From positions 24,804,157-24,868,156 of the forward strand of contig CM060192.1 of NCBI GenBank assembly GCA_030549335.1: a stretch of 64,000 nucleotides of DNA, in the 5' to 3' direction. Below the pieces are notes generated by a model. It was not told the DNA's origin. It saw only the letters and a list, made by a program, of their open reading frames with translations, and made no database searches. This document shows, piece after piece, positions 35,941-50,137 of the stretch. This stretch comes from Pontederia crassipes (taxonomy: Eukaryota; Streptophyta; Magnoliopsida; Commelinales; Pontederiaceae). How positions within the stretch are numbered: the first letter of the stretch is position 1; every line of letters starts with the position of its first letter. The position numbers and the translations under genes were made by a program.

Positions 35941-37484
35941 TATTTTTTTATAACATAACAAATTAATAACAATTATACAATCAATAATTATTAGTATAAA
36001 TAATATATGAGTATAAATATTATTAACACAAAAATATATGATTTATTTAATATATTATTGGCTACAAAAAAATTCATTTATAATAATTGAATAGATATAC
36101 ATAGAGAGAGACAAAAAAACTTTTTATTTATACATATACATATATATTAGATACATATCTGCTTATTTATATTTGTATATATAAGATCTATATATATACA
36201 TATATCTTATTTATTTAAAGATTAGATGATATTTATATTAATCATCAATAGATATCATCATTAAATAGTATAAAATGCATGTCTTTAACTCGAACTTTAC
36301 AAGATTTTAGTCTTTCCTCATATATAAATTATAATATTTAATTTTAATAGATGAAGAGAAATTATATAAAAGTATTTTTTTATCATGTACAAACTTATTT
36401 TTGTGAGTCCGTACATACTTTTTGTCTTCAAAGAAAGTATGTAAATTGAAAGCTCCTTATAACATTTAATATTTTTATTAACGGAGATAAATTATATATA
36501 AATATTTTTTTATCATGCATAGATCTATATTTGTAGGTCTGCATGTATTTTTTCCTTCAAAAAAGGCATCAAGTATGCAAATAAAACTGAAAATTCCTTT
36601 ATTTATAGTTACAAATATAAAATTTAAAAATATACACAAATAAAATTATATATATATATTCAATAACTAACTTTAAAGTATTCATGATTATATAATTAAA
36701 ATATTATTCTTTTATATATTCTATTTATGAGAGCTTGACACGTGGTACTTTCTACCCCCCTCTATATATATATATAGCAAATTATTCCTCTGAAATAAGT
36801 TGTCCGAAAATTTAAAATAATATATTTCAATATTTTGAATGTTTGATTTTTTTTCCCATTTCCTAACACATTATCTTGTAATATACAAATATAATGGGAA
36901 AAGTACACGTTGAAAATAGGTAGTAATATCTTAACATTTTGTATTAATAAGACGATTGATAGATTATAACAATGATCATGAGAAATTGTCATTTAAGTTT
37001 TATGTCATAGATATAGATACACGTAGACAAGAGAATTCGATCAACTTTTAATTCTAAAATTAGTATATTAATACATAAATTATTTTTTTTAAAATAGGCT
37101 GGGCGAATAATACCACGGCTGTTATAATACCAAGTTTTAATACCACGGCTGCTATTGCCTTTGGAGTGGAAATAATATACAGTAATCGTCTTTATGTTTG
37201 ATTTAGCATCATGATGATAATGATAATTATTCTCCCCATGGTTGAACTAGCATTAATAATAATTTTGGACAAATAAAGTTTATTAACAGCATGACCGGAC
37301 TTGAACGTGTCTAGATAGTGGAGATAGAAACAATTCATATATTTTAAATTTGATAGAAAATAAATGTAGCAAATTATCCTCAGCTTGTTAGTTCAAACCA
37401 ACAACTTCTGTTCACATGAATACAATAAAATAATAAATGGCATACATTACATTAGAAGATTTTAAAGATAAGATAACATAATTT
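35941..37484. other. AT-rich intergenic DNA
   Basis: Very AT-rich with ACATATATA-type runs. No gene or RNA recognised. Confidence 0.55.
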
Positions 37485-37493
37485 GACATATTT

Positions 37494-38301
37494 AAAAAAA
37501 TTACGGCAAATGCCTTTCAACTTTGATGTTTACTCAGTGTTATTCTTCAACTTTAATTTATAACACGAATATCCTTCATCTTTTAACTCATTGCACCGAA
37601 TGTCTTTTTCACCGTCAATCGCCCATTTTCCGATCGCATAGCTGACATGATGCTAACACGGTATCTTCTCTCTTTTTCATATAATTATTTATTGACGTAA
37701 CAAACATTAAAAAAATTAAAATTAAAAAATAAAGAAAATGCCACGTAACGGAGAGAATGAGGGAGGCATCGCCCTACCTCTACGACCACCGACGGTCGCC
37801 AAAGAGGGTGAGTCCCTCCTTCTCTACGCCCCTCCTTCCTTGGAGGCAGCGGCCATTTTAGCGGGGGCGGACGGGGTCTTAGATGATGAAGAACATGTCC
37901 AGGCTCGTTGGCGTAGGCTCCTCGTAGCGCTGGGAAAGGAGCGGCCTGCCGGTTGCCCCCCACCCCTCTCTGCGACCTTGCCAGCGCAGGCGAGGTCACC
38001 CCTTTCCCTGTGCTTGCGTCCGCGACCTCGCCTTGCTCCCTACGCTTGCTTAGGTGTAGGGAAGGGGTCGCCCCTCCAGCGAGTGGGGTGCGGGAGGCGC
38101 CAATTTTTTTTTATTTTTTAATATATTTTATTTGTTTGGTAATGACACGTCGAACTCTACTTGCCTGAAGGAGAGAGAAATAATCGCATCGTGCCACATG
38201 AAATAAGTTAAAAGATGGAGGATAGTCTCGTTATAAAGTGAAGTTGGAGGATAGCACTAGGAAAATGATCAAAGTTGAAGAGTATTTGATGTAATTTACC
38301 T
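37494..38301. mobile_element. Mutator-like element with 9-bp target duplication and GC-rich interior
   Basis: A perfect 9-bp duplication GACATATTT flanks it (37485-37493 and 38302-38310). The left arm (..ATTACGGCAAATGCCTTTCAACTTTGA) and reversed right arm (..ATTACATCAAATACTCTTCAACTTTGA) align for over 120 bases, including CATCTTTTAACT. The interior (37740-38110) is GC-rich and holds an open frame of 127 codons (37738-38121, plus strand; MPRNGENEGGIALPL..) with no recognised family. The size, arms and 9-bp duplication fit a non-autonomous MULE; the GC-rich insert could be captured host DNA (Pack-MULE). Confidence 0.85.
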
Positions 38302-38310
38302 GACATATTT

Positions 38311-41300
38311 TGATGAAAGACTTAATAATAAAATTAAAACTATTAGTTCAAAGTCAATTAAATAAAAAACATCAACTTACTAATAACAATAGTTTATGAA
38401 CGTCTCTAACATCATTAATTTAATGACTCATGGCATGGTGATTTTTTTAACCCCGTGCCATATGCAACTTCATATCAAGAGCTACAGAATATCTACGTAG
38501 ATTGAAGGTGCATGATTTCTTAATTAGAATATCTAAGTGCTATAGATGTGATACATCCATAGGATATTAACGTGATTTGCGTATGCATTTTCACATCTAA
38601 AAAAATATATATGAAGGAAATGAGCTAATAATGAGCTTTATATGCTAAGCATAATTTTATATATCATACTTCATTATGATTATCATGAATAAAAAACATA
38701 GTACATCATGTGTCTAAATAAATATGGCATTTATTCATCAATCATTGAACATGAATACATATAAAGTACTTACCATGCTTTATTTTCATCTTTGCATTAT
38801 GATTTTCTTCTTCAGAGTTGCTTTATAATTTTTTAATTTTACTTGCTTTCTTTGCCACAAGATACTTTAAAGTTAAACTTTACTTTCATGTATATTTTAT
38901 TTTATGATAATCTTTGATCTTGATTTAATTAAAAAAAATAATTCACTACATTAGTTAAACTAGCTAGACATTGGATACACATGATCCATTTGCCCTTGTG
39001 CAATTTAGGAATACACATATCATTATGTCTATGAGAAATATTTTTCTCGAAAAATACATATACACAAGGTGTAAAAAAAACTTTATTTTAATAATTCATT
39101 TTGATAGATGGCAATAAAGTTATTCTTCAATTAGTTAATTATGCTTTTACAAATATGAAATATTTATATTTCTCACTCTTAAAATTTGAACATAATTACA
39201 ATTGAGAATACATAACATTTTATTTATTGAGGTGTATAATATAATCACCAATCATAAATAATCATTATACATAAAAAAAATAAGATTAAAATTCCATACA
39301 GGGTCACTTCCATCTATCACTGTAACATCATTGAACTTGCATATATTGTTCGTCTTGGATCTTGGCCACACAATTTTATCAAAACATGTCGAAATCAAGG
39401 TTGTGCTACTATATATATAACCCAACATATATCTCGTGACTTATGCATGTGGGACCATATATATAATCCAGTATGCCTCATGCATCCTACCTCTCTTGGA
39501 AGACTCAACGTCATTATTAAATGATTGCATCTTACCATACACAAAAGCTTAAACGGAGTGGCTCTGATATCATATATAACATTCTTGATCAGTGTGTGAT
39601 GTCACACGGTCCTAGAGTGGGTTGTGAGTGTTATGTTGTCATACTTCTATTGGGAGGATAGTAGGAGTCTATATAGGTACTAAGATATGCATATATCATT
39701 GTAATATTACCCCTTTGACCCAATATCTAATTGCAATGCTTTGATGTTTCTAATTGTTATATTTTGTATTCACCTAATAAGGTTTTAAATTTAAAAAAAA
39801 TCCCAAAATATTGAGTAGCTTTTGCATTTAAAAAGATTTGCCTAAGGCAACACGTAAAAAAATAGAGTATTTAATAGCAAATAGTATTTTATTGATATAA
39901 AAAATGCTACTATAAGCGTTCAATAAATATTTTTTCTAATATTGTTTAGAGGTCTGAATACAAAACGCTATAAGCTACTCATATTAGCTTATAGAATATA
40001 GATGTAACAGTTTCATATTTCATTCCTATATTTTTTAAATAAAAAATATTTAATTATTAAACATCATATATTATTTTTAATTTAATATATCACATCTTTA
40101 ATTTTACTTACAACCCACGTAACGTTTTTATTTTGAAGTAATTAATTTTTTTATATTAAGATAATTTTTTAAAAATATTATTATTCTGAATACAATATTA
40201 TAAATTAATTTTTATGAATATGATGTGTGTAAAAATGATCATAAATTATATTTTATGTCTATTTTATACAATACACTAATTTAACTATTATATTTACTAA
40301 ATAATTTTTTATTGAATTTATAAATAAATCACTATTAACTAATAACTAATCGTTATACTTTAATCGAATTGCTAGCTTTACCTACTCGGTCAAGACTCTG
40401 GCCATCTTGAGTATAAATAGTTCGTTAGTTTTCATCAACAAAAACTATTAAACCTGATTAATTTAATTTCTTGATGAAGGGTTAAATGCTTTTATCTTTT
40501 ATTGAATGTTTATATTTAAAAAATTCTTAGAGCGTTCACAACTTGGGTTGAACTTCATCCGAATCCAGAATCAATGTGACTTTTGACTTTGTTTCTTCTA
40601 AATCTTACTTTAAGTGCATACATTTAATAATGTAAAATAAATATAAATAATTTAATTTAAAAATAAAAAATAAAGAAATCGAGTCATCAAATAGTTTTGG
40701 ATCTAAAAATTAACACATAACCAATCCCAACCTTCGATCGGATTGTCCGACTCCTAACTCAACTTAATATGGGTTGATGGGAACGACGGGTTGAGCACTC
40801 CAACTTCTTTTTGTTGCTCAATTTATTATTCTCTCGATAGATTCCGAGCGTACTGTTTGACATTTCTTATAACCCGACGATGTAAGAGAGAAACCAAATG
40901 GTTCAGTTTGAAACAACCAATCATTGAAAGATTAACAAAAAAAATAATGAAACTCGATTCACCTAATATTTGATTTTCTAAAATTGTGAAGTAATTTATG
41001 ATAAATTTAAATAAAAAAATAAAAGGAATTAATTTTTATTATAGTAATATATTAAGCATGATTCTAATTGGCACTTGAAAATTAAAAGAAAAATAGTTAT
41101 TATTATTATTATTATTATTAGTAGTAGTAGTACTGGGAATCGAAAAGGAGGAAAATTAGGGATCGTCATTGGAGGGAGAAGGATCTCCTGCTTGTAGACG
41201 TCGAAATGCAAAAAGGAATGACCAGAAAAAAACGAACTCATCGCTTAGCCGGTTCAAGCATAGCATGTTTGCATTCAACCCAAAAACATGAAAATGAACC

Positions 41301-42240
41301 TGCATCTCTTATCCGGTTCAGTCCTGCTAGGGAGATCTATCGTTCAAGTGAGATCAAACGCTCCTCACACGACGTCTAATAGTGCCACACGAGCGCAGGG
41401 GTATTATATCCAAGGCAATTACAAAAATGTACCAATAATTTTTTCAGTGGCTGGCTTCCTAATCCTCAATTTTTTTTTTTTGCTATCAATTTTTACTTAT
41501 GTCTTCCTAATCCCGAAGATGACAAACTTAATTCCAATTTATTTATGTTAATATAAGTAGAGACATTTTTCTTTTCATGCTAATACCAGGAAAATGCAAA
41601 AAAATGTTATGTTTATATATAGTCACACTATTTTCGAAGATGAGATTAAATTGACGTCAACAATTTTTTCTTGAGAAAAAAATGAGTATATTACGATAGG
41701 TCGATCCATCCAGTAAATATGATTTTGATGAACAATAAAGACTTACCCTAGTCTATGCAATATATTACTCTTTTTTTTTTTACTAATGCATGAATTCAAG
41801 TTCCAGATCCATCATATTATTCCAAACCATGCAAATATTAGTTGAAGCATGAATTATTAAAAAAAAATTTAAATACTTTCTCACGTTTTTCCTAAATCGA
41901 ACAATTAATACAATATATATATATATATATAGTTTTTTTTTGCCGAGGGGAATAATAGGAAATTATTTGAAGGGACGGAGAACAAAACACGGAGAGGAAA
42001 CAAATAAAAATGCCAGCTTCTCCCTCTCATCCATCCATTAGATTCCAGCGGAGCATTCCCAGCTCCTTTTTTCCGCTTCCGCTCACCACCCCTAGCCCAT
42101 CCCCATCCATCCTCCGCCCCCCCACCCCACATCCGGACGGACCACCTTCCAACTCGCACGCGTCCGCTTTAGCCCCGAAGACCAACGGTAACCACACTTT
42201 CGGTTGCCACAATCCGAAGCCGAGGTATTAAAAAAATAGC
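38311..42240. other. AT-rich intergenic DNA upstream of beta-tubulin
   Basis: No gene recognised. An (ATT)n run lies near 41099-41120 and (AT)n near 41914-41932. The right edge, from about 42000, becomes C-rich and should contain the beta-tubulin promoter and leader, but no distinct TATA box can be assigned with confidence. Confidence 0.5.
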
Positions 42241-42375
42241 AAGCTCTCCCCGTCTCCTTCCAGCCCTCGGGAATCCCTCCCACCCTCTACCGCCGCCCCC
42301 GTCGTCGCCGGTCGCCTTCGTCGTCGTGTTCGGTGTCGAGCATCGACCGCCTCACCCTTCCACCGCCCGGCGAAG

Positions 42376-45300
42376 ATGAGGGAGATCCTTCACATCCAGG
42401 GAGGCCAATGCGGCAACCAGATCGGCGCCAAGTTCTGGGAGGTGATCTGCGACGAGCACGGGATCGATCCGACGGGGCACTACGCCGGCGACTCGGACCT
42501 CCAGCTTGAGCGCATCAACGTGTACTACAACGAGGCCAGCGGTGGCCGATACGTCCCCCGCGCCGTGCTCATGGACCTGGAGCCGGGGACAATGGACGCC
42601 TTGCGCTCGGGGCCCTTCGGGAAGATCTTCCGCCCGGACAACTTCGTATTCGGTCAATCCGGCGCCGGCAACAACTGGGCCAAGGGCCACTACACGGAGG
42701 GCGCCGAGCTCATCGACTCTGTCCTCGACGTCGTCCGCAAGGAGGCGGAGAACTGTGATTGCCTCCAAGGTTTGTCACCTCCCACTCACGTTTCTCTTGC
42801 ATTTCATCGAACATGTTAGTGTATCTCAAATGTGTAGGGATCATTTTGATCCAAGAAATTGATACTTTGCACATATCGTTGTCTATCTAGATTGAATTCG
42901 GTTTGGCACGACAATTCTATGTTTACTCTTTCAGCCAAAAAAAATTACAGAAATTGTTGATTCAGTTCGTTAATGTTGTATATAGATGTGTGCATGTATT
43001 GCTCGATTCGATAATTGCACCAGACCTATGTGATTTGAATTTTTATTGTTCTTGATCGTTCGTATTTGATCACGTTCTTTATATCGAGTTTTCTGTGCCT
43101 TCGAATGAATGGAGGACAATTTGGTTGTATGCTATAAAAAATCTTTTTCTTTCTGCTCTCTTGACAAAAATATCAGATTGCTATCTCAAAGTCTACGAAG
43201 GCTAATCATTTGTTCACAAGGCATGACAGAGTTGAGAAATTGGCCCATTCCAGATCCGTGAGCTGGTTTGGTTTGCCTGAGATATTGTAAATTGTGTTTC
43301 CCTCCAGTGTTTGGTTTCTCAAAACAAACAATTTATATATGTTTTTCTGCTTCCAATTCTGACCCTCTAAATGGTTTTAGGTGAATTGGAAGTCCATTTG
43401 GTCACTGATGTCGTTGTTTGACTGACTCACGTATGTTTGAATTGTGTTGTCATCTGACATGCCCTTTGTTGACAATGTGTGTGTAAGATTGCAATTCTGC
43501 TTCTTTTACTTAAAAAGCATATTCTAATCTAGAAATTTTGGCGTCATATTGGTAGATTATAAAAGGAGATTATGTTACTAAAAAAGGTGAACCTTGAAAA
43601 CTCCTTTTATTATGTTTATAGAATTGTTCACAGTAGATGCCAAGAATGCAAGTATTCAAGGGAGAAACTCTATGCTTGCAACTTTCTTCTTCTCAACGCC
43701 ACCGTATATTTGTTTCGTTAGGACAAATATTTATCATATACCTTGATCTTGGTTTTACTAGATCCTTTTTTTTTTGAAATATTTACTAGGTCATTTTACT
43801 TAATGTCTTGCATCTTTAAAATATTTCTGAAGGTGGCTAATTAGATTCAATAGGAGCTTTAATCGTGTATCAATGTTTCTCCATGAATTAATTTATATGT
43901 GGAATTTTCTTTGATCAGAAAATGGAAGCATACGTGAAGAAGGGTAAAATGTTGATTTTTTTCGTGATTGAAAAGGGTCATCCACAAATATCTATTGTAC
44001 TTTCTAAAATATCTCTATTTTAAGGTTGCTCAATCTTCTGCTCCATTCTTATTCCATTCCAACTGCTTCATATGCCTCAATAATATGTTGACAAAAAAAA
44101 TTCTCTTACAACTGAAGGCTATCGAAGTCACGTCAACTTTTGTTCTGCATATTGTGGTTCTTTGTAGGCATAAGTTTATCAAGATCATCATTGACAATAC
44201 CACACTAGATTTTGAGGGCATAACAATTTAACCTTCTCTGCCTTGGCAGGATTTCAAGTATGTCATTCTCTGGGAGGAGGAACTGGGTCTGGCATGGGTA
44301 CTCTTCTTATTTCCAAGATCAGGGAGGAGTATCCAGATCGTATGATGATGACCTTTTCTGTTTTCCCATCACCTAAGGTCTCTGACACAGTTGTGGAGCC
44401 ATACAATGCTACTCTTTCAGTTCACCAACTCGTTGAGAATGCAGATGAATGCATGGTTCTTGACAACGAAGCACTTTATGATATTTGTTTCCGCACTCTC
44501 AAGCTTGCTAACCCTAGTTGTAAGTTGAGCTTGTGTCTCTTACTCTCTTAAGTTAAATATTGTTAGTGTTTGTGTGTTCTTGTCATTGACTTTTTTTTAC
44601 ACTGAATTTGCATGTAGTTAAGTTAAACTGGAATATTACTTCACAATTGTGTTTCTTTTCCAAAAAATTAGAAGTTTTTTATTTATTGTACTTATAAATT
44701 CTTTTAGAAAAAAACATTGCTACTCCATTGTCATGGTTCTCTTGTCTTCTTTTTATTATAATATTCAACTGACCTGAATTATTTTGCAGTTGGTGACCTT
44801 AATCATCTCATTTCGGCTACCATGAGCGGTGTTACCTGTTGCTTACGCTTCCCTGGCCAACTTAACTCTGACCTCCGCAAGTTGGCTGTCAACTTAATTC
44901 CTTTCCCCCGCCTCCACTTCTTCATGGTTGGTTTTGCACCCCTGACCTCCAGGGGTTCACAACAGTACCGTTCACTCACTGTACCTGAGTTGACACAACA
45001 AATGTGGGATGCCAAAAATATGATGTGTGCTGCTGATCCACGCCATGGCCGCTACCTTACTGCTTCAGCTATGTTCCGTGGAAAGATGAGCACGAAAGAA
45101 GTGGATGAACAAATGATCAATGTCCAAAACAAGAACTCCTCATACTTTGTTGAGTGGATTCCAAACAATGTCAAGTCCAGTGTGTGTGATATCCCACCAA
45201 GGGGTTTGACAATGGCATCGACATTTGTTGGCAATTCAACTGCAATCCAGGAAATGTTCCGGCGTGTCAGTGAGCAGTTCACAGCGATGTTCAGGAGGAA

Positions 45301-45457
45301 AGCTTTCTTGCATTGGTACACTGGTGAAGGTATGGATGAAATGGAGTTCACTGAGGCTGAGAGCAATATGAATGATTTGGTGGCAGAATATCAGCAGTAC
45401 CAGGATGCAACAGCTGATGAAGAGTACGAAGAAGAAGAAGAACCTGAGGATGCTTGA
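42376..45457 (+). CDS. TUB: Beta-tubulin
   Basis: Three exons: 42376-42769, 44250-44519 and 44790-45457, giving 443 aa. Splice sites are CTCCAAG|GT, GGCAG|GA, CCTAGTT|GTAAGT and TTTGCAG|TT. Introns split codons 132 and 222, the positions usual in plant beta-tubulins. The protein forms the alpha/beta dimer of microtubules and hydrolyses GTP. Visible are the N-terminal MREI autoregulation tetrapeptide, GQCGNQIG, the nucleotide-binding GGGTGSG at 140-146, [26 protein letters not shown] and the acidic C-terminal tail [12 protein letters not shown]. No frameshift or missing motif is apparent. Exon 1 is very GC-rich while exons 2 and 3 are not, a gradient common in monocot genes. The 1480-bp first intron is AT-rich and carries nothing recognisable. 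Confidence 0.98.
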
Positions 45458-47389
45458 AGTCTACATACCACGCCTTAATCACATTTTCCCATCTTTTAAG
45501 ATTTATTTAAGAGAGTTTGGTGTGTTCTGAAATGGGAGAGAATTGGTTGTCTATACCATTTTGTGATGCTTGTGATTTTTGGCGTAAATCTTCTACTTCA
45601 CATTTTACATGTACTTTGTCTTTTTATACTTTCTGCAATGCGACTCAAGACATATGATCACCAAAGTGCACAGAACATAGGATTAAATTATTTGAGACAA
45701 TCTATTAACAAGTCATATGATTTTTCTAAAGTTTATTAATCAACTTTTGTTTAAACGTTATAATTTAAATTACACAAAACATGTGGTTTTAGTTCCATTG
45801 ATACATATATTTACTCTCTAGTCGATCAGAACCATCCTCTCTATAAAACAGACACTATAGTACAAAGATTGCACCAGGTAAAATTAGAAATTAAGCTGAT
45901 GTTATTCCCTGATGATTACACATCATGAGGCGTCGAATAAAATTTATAATGATATTAAAATTTCAAGTAACGAAATAGTAAATTGTGGTACTCCATGTGA
46001 GTATATTTTATTAATTTAACATTTGTTCTATCCTAAATATCTTTTTTATTTCATAAAAGTTTACTGTGTGGTGCTTGCAAGATCCCTCATATTTTATTCG
46101 GATACAGGTTTCGAGCTGCCAATACCTCCATTTTGAAGGTATCACGCTAGCCTCTACTAATTAGCTTGATATTTATTGACGTCAATCGATCGTATTTTTT
46201 TGGCATGCGTTCACGAGTCCTGATTTTGGATCGTTAACTTTCGCATCATTAATGCTATGCACCGGTCGATTTTTGTGATTTATGTCGACCGTATATTTTT
46301 ACTACGATGAAAAAAGTTTACTGCCTGTCTTCCTCTGTAAGAAGAGCTTTTCATGGAATCGAAGGCCAAAACCAAAAAGAAGAACAAGAATAAATGTTCA
46401 AGAGAACGGGTCGATACTTGTGCATTAAATTTTGGCTCACTAATTGAAATGACAAATGTCATTCACTGGTCTCTAGAGATTCCATGGACTTTGTTGCTGA
46501 ATGTAGTGACCAACATGTATTTGACATGGGAGAATAAAGAGTGCCATCTCCAGGATAAAATCCATAACGCCTTCTTGAGGAAGAAACTAAAGAGAAGAAC
46601 AAGCTGTACATGACAAGCGTAAAATGGACAAAAGCCAGTCGAACCTTCCTAACCTGTGTTTGAAATATAAAGCTAAATATGATTAATAACTGTATTAGAC
46701 TTAGAACTGTATTCACAGTTAAATTTTAGAGTTATTTGAATAGTTACATATTATATATCAATATTTATGTCATTATTTCAATGGATCAGCTAATTGGATC
46801 AATTCTATTGGTTCAATCAATCTAAGAAAATTTCTACTTCTGACATCACATCTTTTGTGCCCAAAGAGAGTATTTTTTTTCCCACGTATTTTTTTCCCAC
46901 TACGTTGAACGCTTGAACTCACTGAGATCGGACATGAGTAGTTTCACATGATCCACACAGTTCATGGCTAGAAAAAGAAGAAAAACTGACGCTATGCACG
47001 ACATTAGCCTTTCAAACATGTAAGCTATTTGACTTAAATCATCGCCTCTAGTGCAACTCAAAGACACGCAAAAATCTGATGGCCCAAATCCGCTTACACT
47101 TACAAAATCCAGAATGAACAATCTAATCCGTAAAAAATATTCCGTGATCAAGGAGGTACTGTCTAAAAGACAGCTGTCCCTACATGAAATATGTATAAAA
47201 TAAAATGGCATGGGTTGACGGCACATAACCGCCATCAGCTCATTCTTTTTTTTTTTTTTTTCTTTTGAGGAGACCATCAGCTCATTCTTGTATGAGATTG
47301 CATTCAAGCTTGAAGCTAATAAATCGGAGCAGCCTTACGGTCCATGAACAGACTCTATTTTACTTTTACTTTTGAAATACCTAACGAAA
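45458..47389. other. Intergenic between beta-tubulin and the methyltransferase gene
   Basis: The first ~200 bases are the likely beta-tubulin 3' untranslated region. The remainder holds only unconvincing short frames, including a minus-strand frame at 46900-47307 with no recognisable family. These genes are convergent, so both 3' ends point into this gap. Confidence 0.5.
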
Positions 47390-47860
47390 CTATTTTTTCT
47401 TCATTGTCCAGAATGCAGCAAAGTAATGATTCTGCATTTTTTTGAAACAAGAGCGCTTCTCATCAGCAAATCTTGCCACCGGGGGCTTTATGTAACATAA
47501 AATTGAGATCATATATTGGGTTACCTGCATCATGGATCGAGGATTTGCAGTATATGTTGTTTCAACCATCTTCTCCATCTGATCAGAATAAGGACATATA
47601 TTAGTATAACAAATGAAACTGCGATAAATAAACATAACTCAACTTCCGCATAGTGAAGGAACACAGAACTAACGATGCTACCTCCAGGTCAAACCCATAA
47701 TGAGAAGCAACCTTCTTCACATCCTCCAAACTGAGTTCAATTGACATCTCCTGGACAAAAGGAGAATAATTCTCAAAGACTTGTTGCATCTCAAGAAGAA
47801 AGACAAAAGCAGCAAGAAATGAACTCTGTACTTACTTCTTCACCGTATGAATCTGCAAAA

Positions 47861-47869
47861 TGATAGAGT

Positions 47870-47870
<1 letters not shown>
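47861..47870. repeat. Target-site duplication of the exonic LINE
   Basis: TGATAGAGTA at 47861-47870 recurs perfectly at 50179-50188. On the gene strand it reads TACTCTATCA, part of the codons for LLYH. Confidence 0.92.
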
Positions 47871-47900
<30 letters not shown>

Positions 47901-48413
47901 AGTCTTATCCCACTAGGTGGGGTCGGCTACATGGATCATACGACGTCATTCCGCTCTATTAGTAACCAAACCTTTCGGTATATTATTCACCAATAGATCT
48001 TGCTCTATTAGTTCGCCAAGTGTCCGCCTTGGCCTCCCTCTCCCTCTTTTAATCGGACTCCAGATTATTTGATCTACTCTTCTTACTGGCGCATCTAATG
48101 GTCTTCTCTGAACATGACCAAACCATCTCAAACGATTCTCTACCATTTTCTCACTAATAGGAGCCACTCCGACTCGTTCACGTATATGGTCATTCCTAAT
48201 CTTATCTAATCTTGTATGACCACACATCCATCTCAACATCCTCATTTCGGCTACCCCCACTTTACGTTCATGTTGTCCCTTCATAGCCCAACATTCACTA
48301 CCATATAACACTGCTGGCCTTATAGCAGTACGATAGAATTTTCCTTTAACTTTATTGGGTATTTTTCTATCACAAAGAACTCCAGTGGCTTTCCTCCACT
48401 TACACCAACCAGC

Positions 48414-49004
48414 TTAAATTCTATGATTAACATCGTCATCAATCTCACAATCTTGTCTTATAATTGATCCTAAATATTTAAACTTTGTCACTTGAGGAAT
48501 TATATCCTCCCCTAGCCTAACTTTCAAATCGTCTCTAAGTTGTTTATTTGTGAAATTGCTATGCATATATTCTGTTTTATTCCTACTTAAACGAAAACCC
48601 TTTGACTCCAACGTATTTCTCCATATTTCCAATTTTGTATTAATCTCTTCTCTTGAATCCGCTAAAAGTACTATATCATCCGCAAATAGCATGCACTTAG
48701 GTACCTCCTCTGTGATACTCTCGGTTATAGCATCGATAACTAAGTTAAATAGATACGGGCTTAAAGCTGATCCTTGATGTAGGCCAATTCCTATAGGAAA
48801 TTCATTTGTCTCACCTCCGGGTGTCCTAACCCTAGTCAATGCCCCATCGTACATATCTTGTATTACCTTAATGTAGGCAACACTCACCCTCTTCTTTTGC
48901 AAGGCTTTCCAAAGTACATCCCTTGGTACCCGATCATACGCCTTCTCTAAGTCAATGAAAGCCATATGTAAGTCTCTTCTCCTACTTCGATACTTCTCAA
49001 TCAT
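48414..49004 (-). pseudogene. RTE LINE ORF, central reverse transcriptase
   Basis: A 196-codon segment starting MIEKYRSRRRDLHMAF with AYDRVPRDVLWKAL, the SPYLFNLVIDA stretch and the FADD catalytic box. It is one frame off from the upstream segment and ends at a stop where the sister copy (53362-54540) has a Gln codon. A further in-frame C-terminal piece continues to 47946. Confidence 0.9.
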
Positions 49005-50137
49005 CCCCTTAGTAAATAAATCGCCTCTGTAGTGGATCTTCCTGGCATGAACCCAAATTGTCTCTCAGAAATACTAGTCTCCATTCTCAATCTATGCTCA
49101 ATCACTTTTTCCCATAATTTTATTGTGTGACTCATAAGTTTAATCCCTCTATAATTTGCACAATTCTGAATATCCCCTTTATTTTTGTAAATAGGAACTA
49201 ATGTACTTAATCTCCAATCATCAGGCATCTTTTTCGACCGTAAAATCTCATTAAATAGTTTACATAACCACAACACACCTTTTTCTCCTAAACATTTCCA
49301 AACTTCAATCGGTATACCATCCGGTCCAACGGCTTTACCATTCTCCATTTTCTTAAGAGCTTCGCTAACCTCCGAGACTCTAATTCTACGATAAAATGAC
49401 CTATTAAGCTCACATTCACTAACTGTCAAGTCCTCCAAATCACAACGGGAACCTTCACATCCATCATTAAATAGCTTATAGAAATACTCTTCCCATCTGT
49501 TCTTAATATCTCCTTCAGTAACTAAAACCTTACCAACTTCATTTTTTATGCATCTTACTTGATCCAAATCTCTCGACTCCTCTTTATTCCTTGCAATCTT
49601 GTAAATCTTTTGTTCACCAGCCTTTGTCCCTAACTCCTTATAAAACCCCTCATATGCTTTAGCACGAGCATCACTAACTGCCTTCTTAGCCTTCCTTTTC
49701 GCCAAACGATACTTTTCCCAATTGTCAGAACTATTGTCCAAGTGTATCGCCTTGAAACAATTCTTCTTATTACGCACCTTTTCTTGGACCTCCTCATTCC
49801 ACCACCAAGTCTCCTTATCTCGTGGTCCAAAACCTTTTGATTCTCCTAAAATGGCTTTAGCAACCATTTCAACCTTTTTTGCCACATTCTTCCACATGAT
49901 ACTAGCATCTCCTTCTAACTCCCACACACTTTCCTCTAATAACTTACTTCTAAAAATCTCTCGCTTCTCCCCCTTTAACTGCCACCACTTGATCTTTCGA
50001 TCAAAAACTGTTCGGGATTTTGGTTTTATACATTTCATTTGCATATCAAGAACTAACAATCTATGTTGTGTAGTCACCTCATGCCCAGGAATTACTTTGC
50101 AATTAGTACAGCGTCTTTTATCAGTATTTCTTGTCAA
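49001..50137 (-). pseudogene. RTE LINE ORF, endonuclease end and N-terminal RT
   Basis: An open segment of 378 codons from the end of the apurinic-type endonuclease through the start of reverse transcriptase (RRIRVSEVSEALKKMENGKA, GPDGIPIEVWK, WRLSTLVPIYKNKGD, FGFMPGRSTTEAIYLLRG). It terminates at a frameshift relative to the next segment. Confidence 0.9.

Noticed and set aside
39559..39572. TGGCTCTGATATCA, a minus-strand primer-binding-site look-alike
   Set aside because: No LTR pair, purine tract or coding remnant could be associated with it.
42352..42768. Antisense frame opposite beta-tubulin exon 1
   Set aside because: Shadow of the highly GC3-rich tubulin coding strand.
46900..47307. 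135-codon minus-strand frame near the methyltransferase 3' end
   Set aside because: Poly-Lys from a T-run, no known domain, and it lies in probable 3' untranslated or intergenic DNA.
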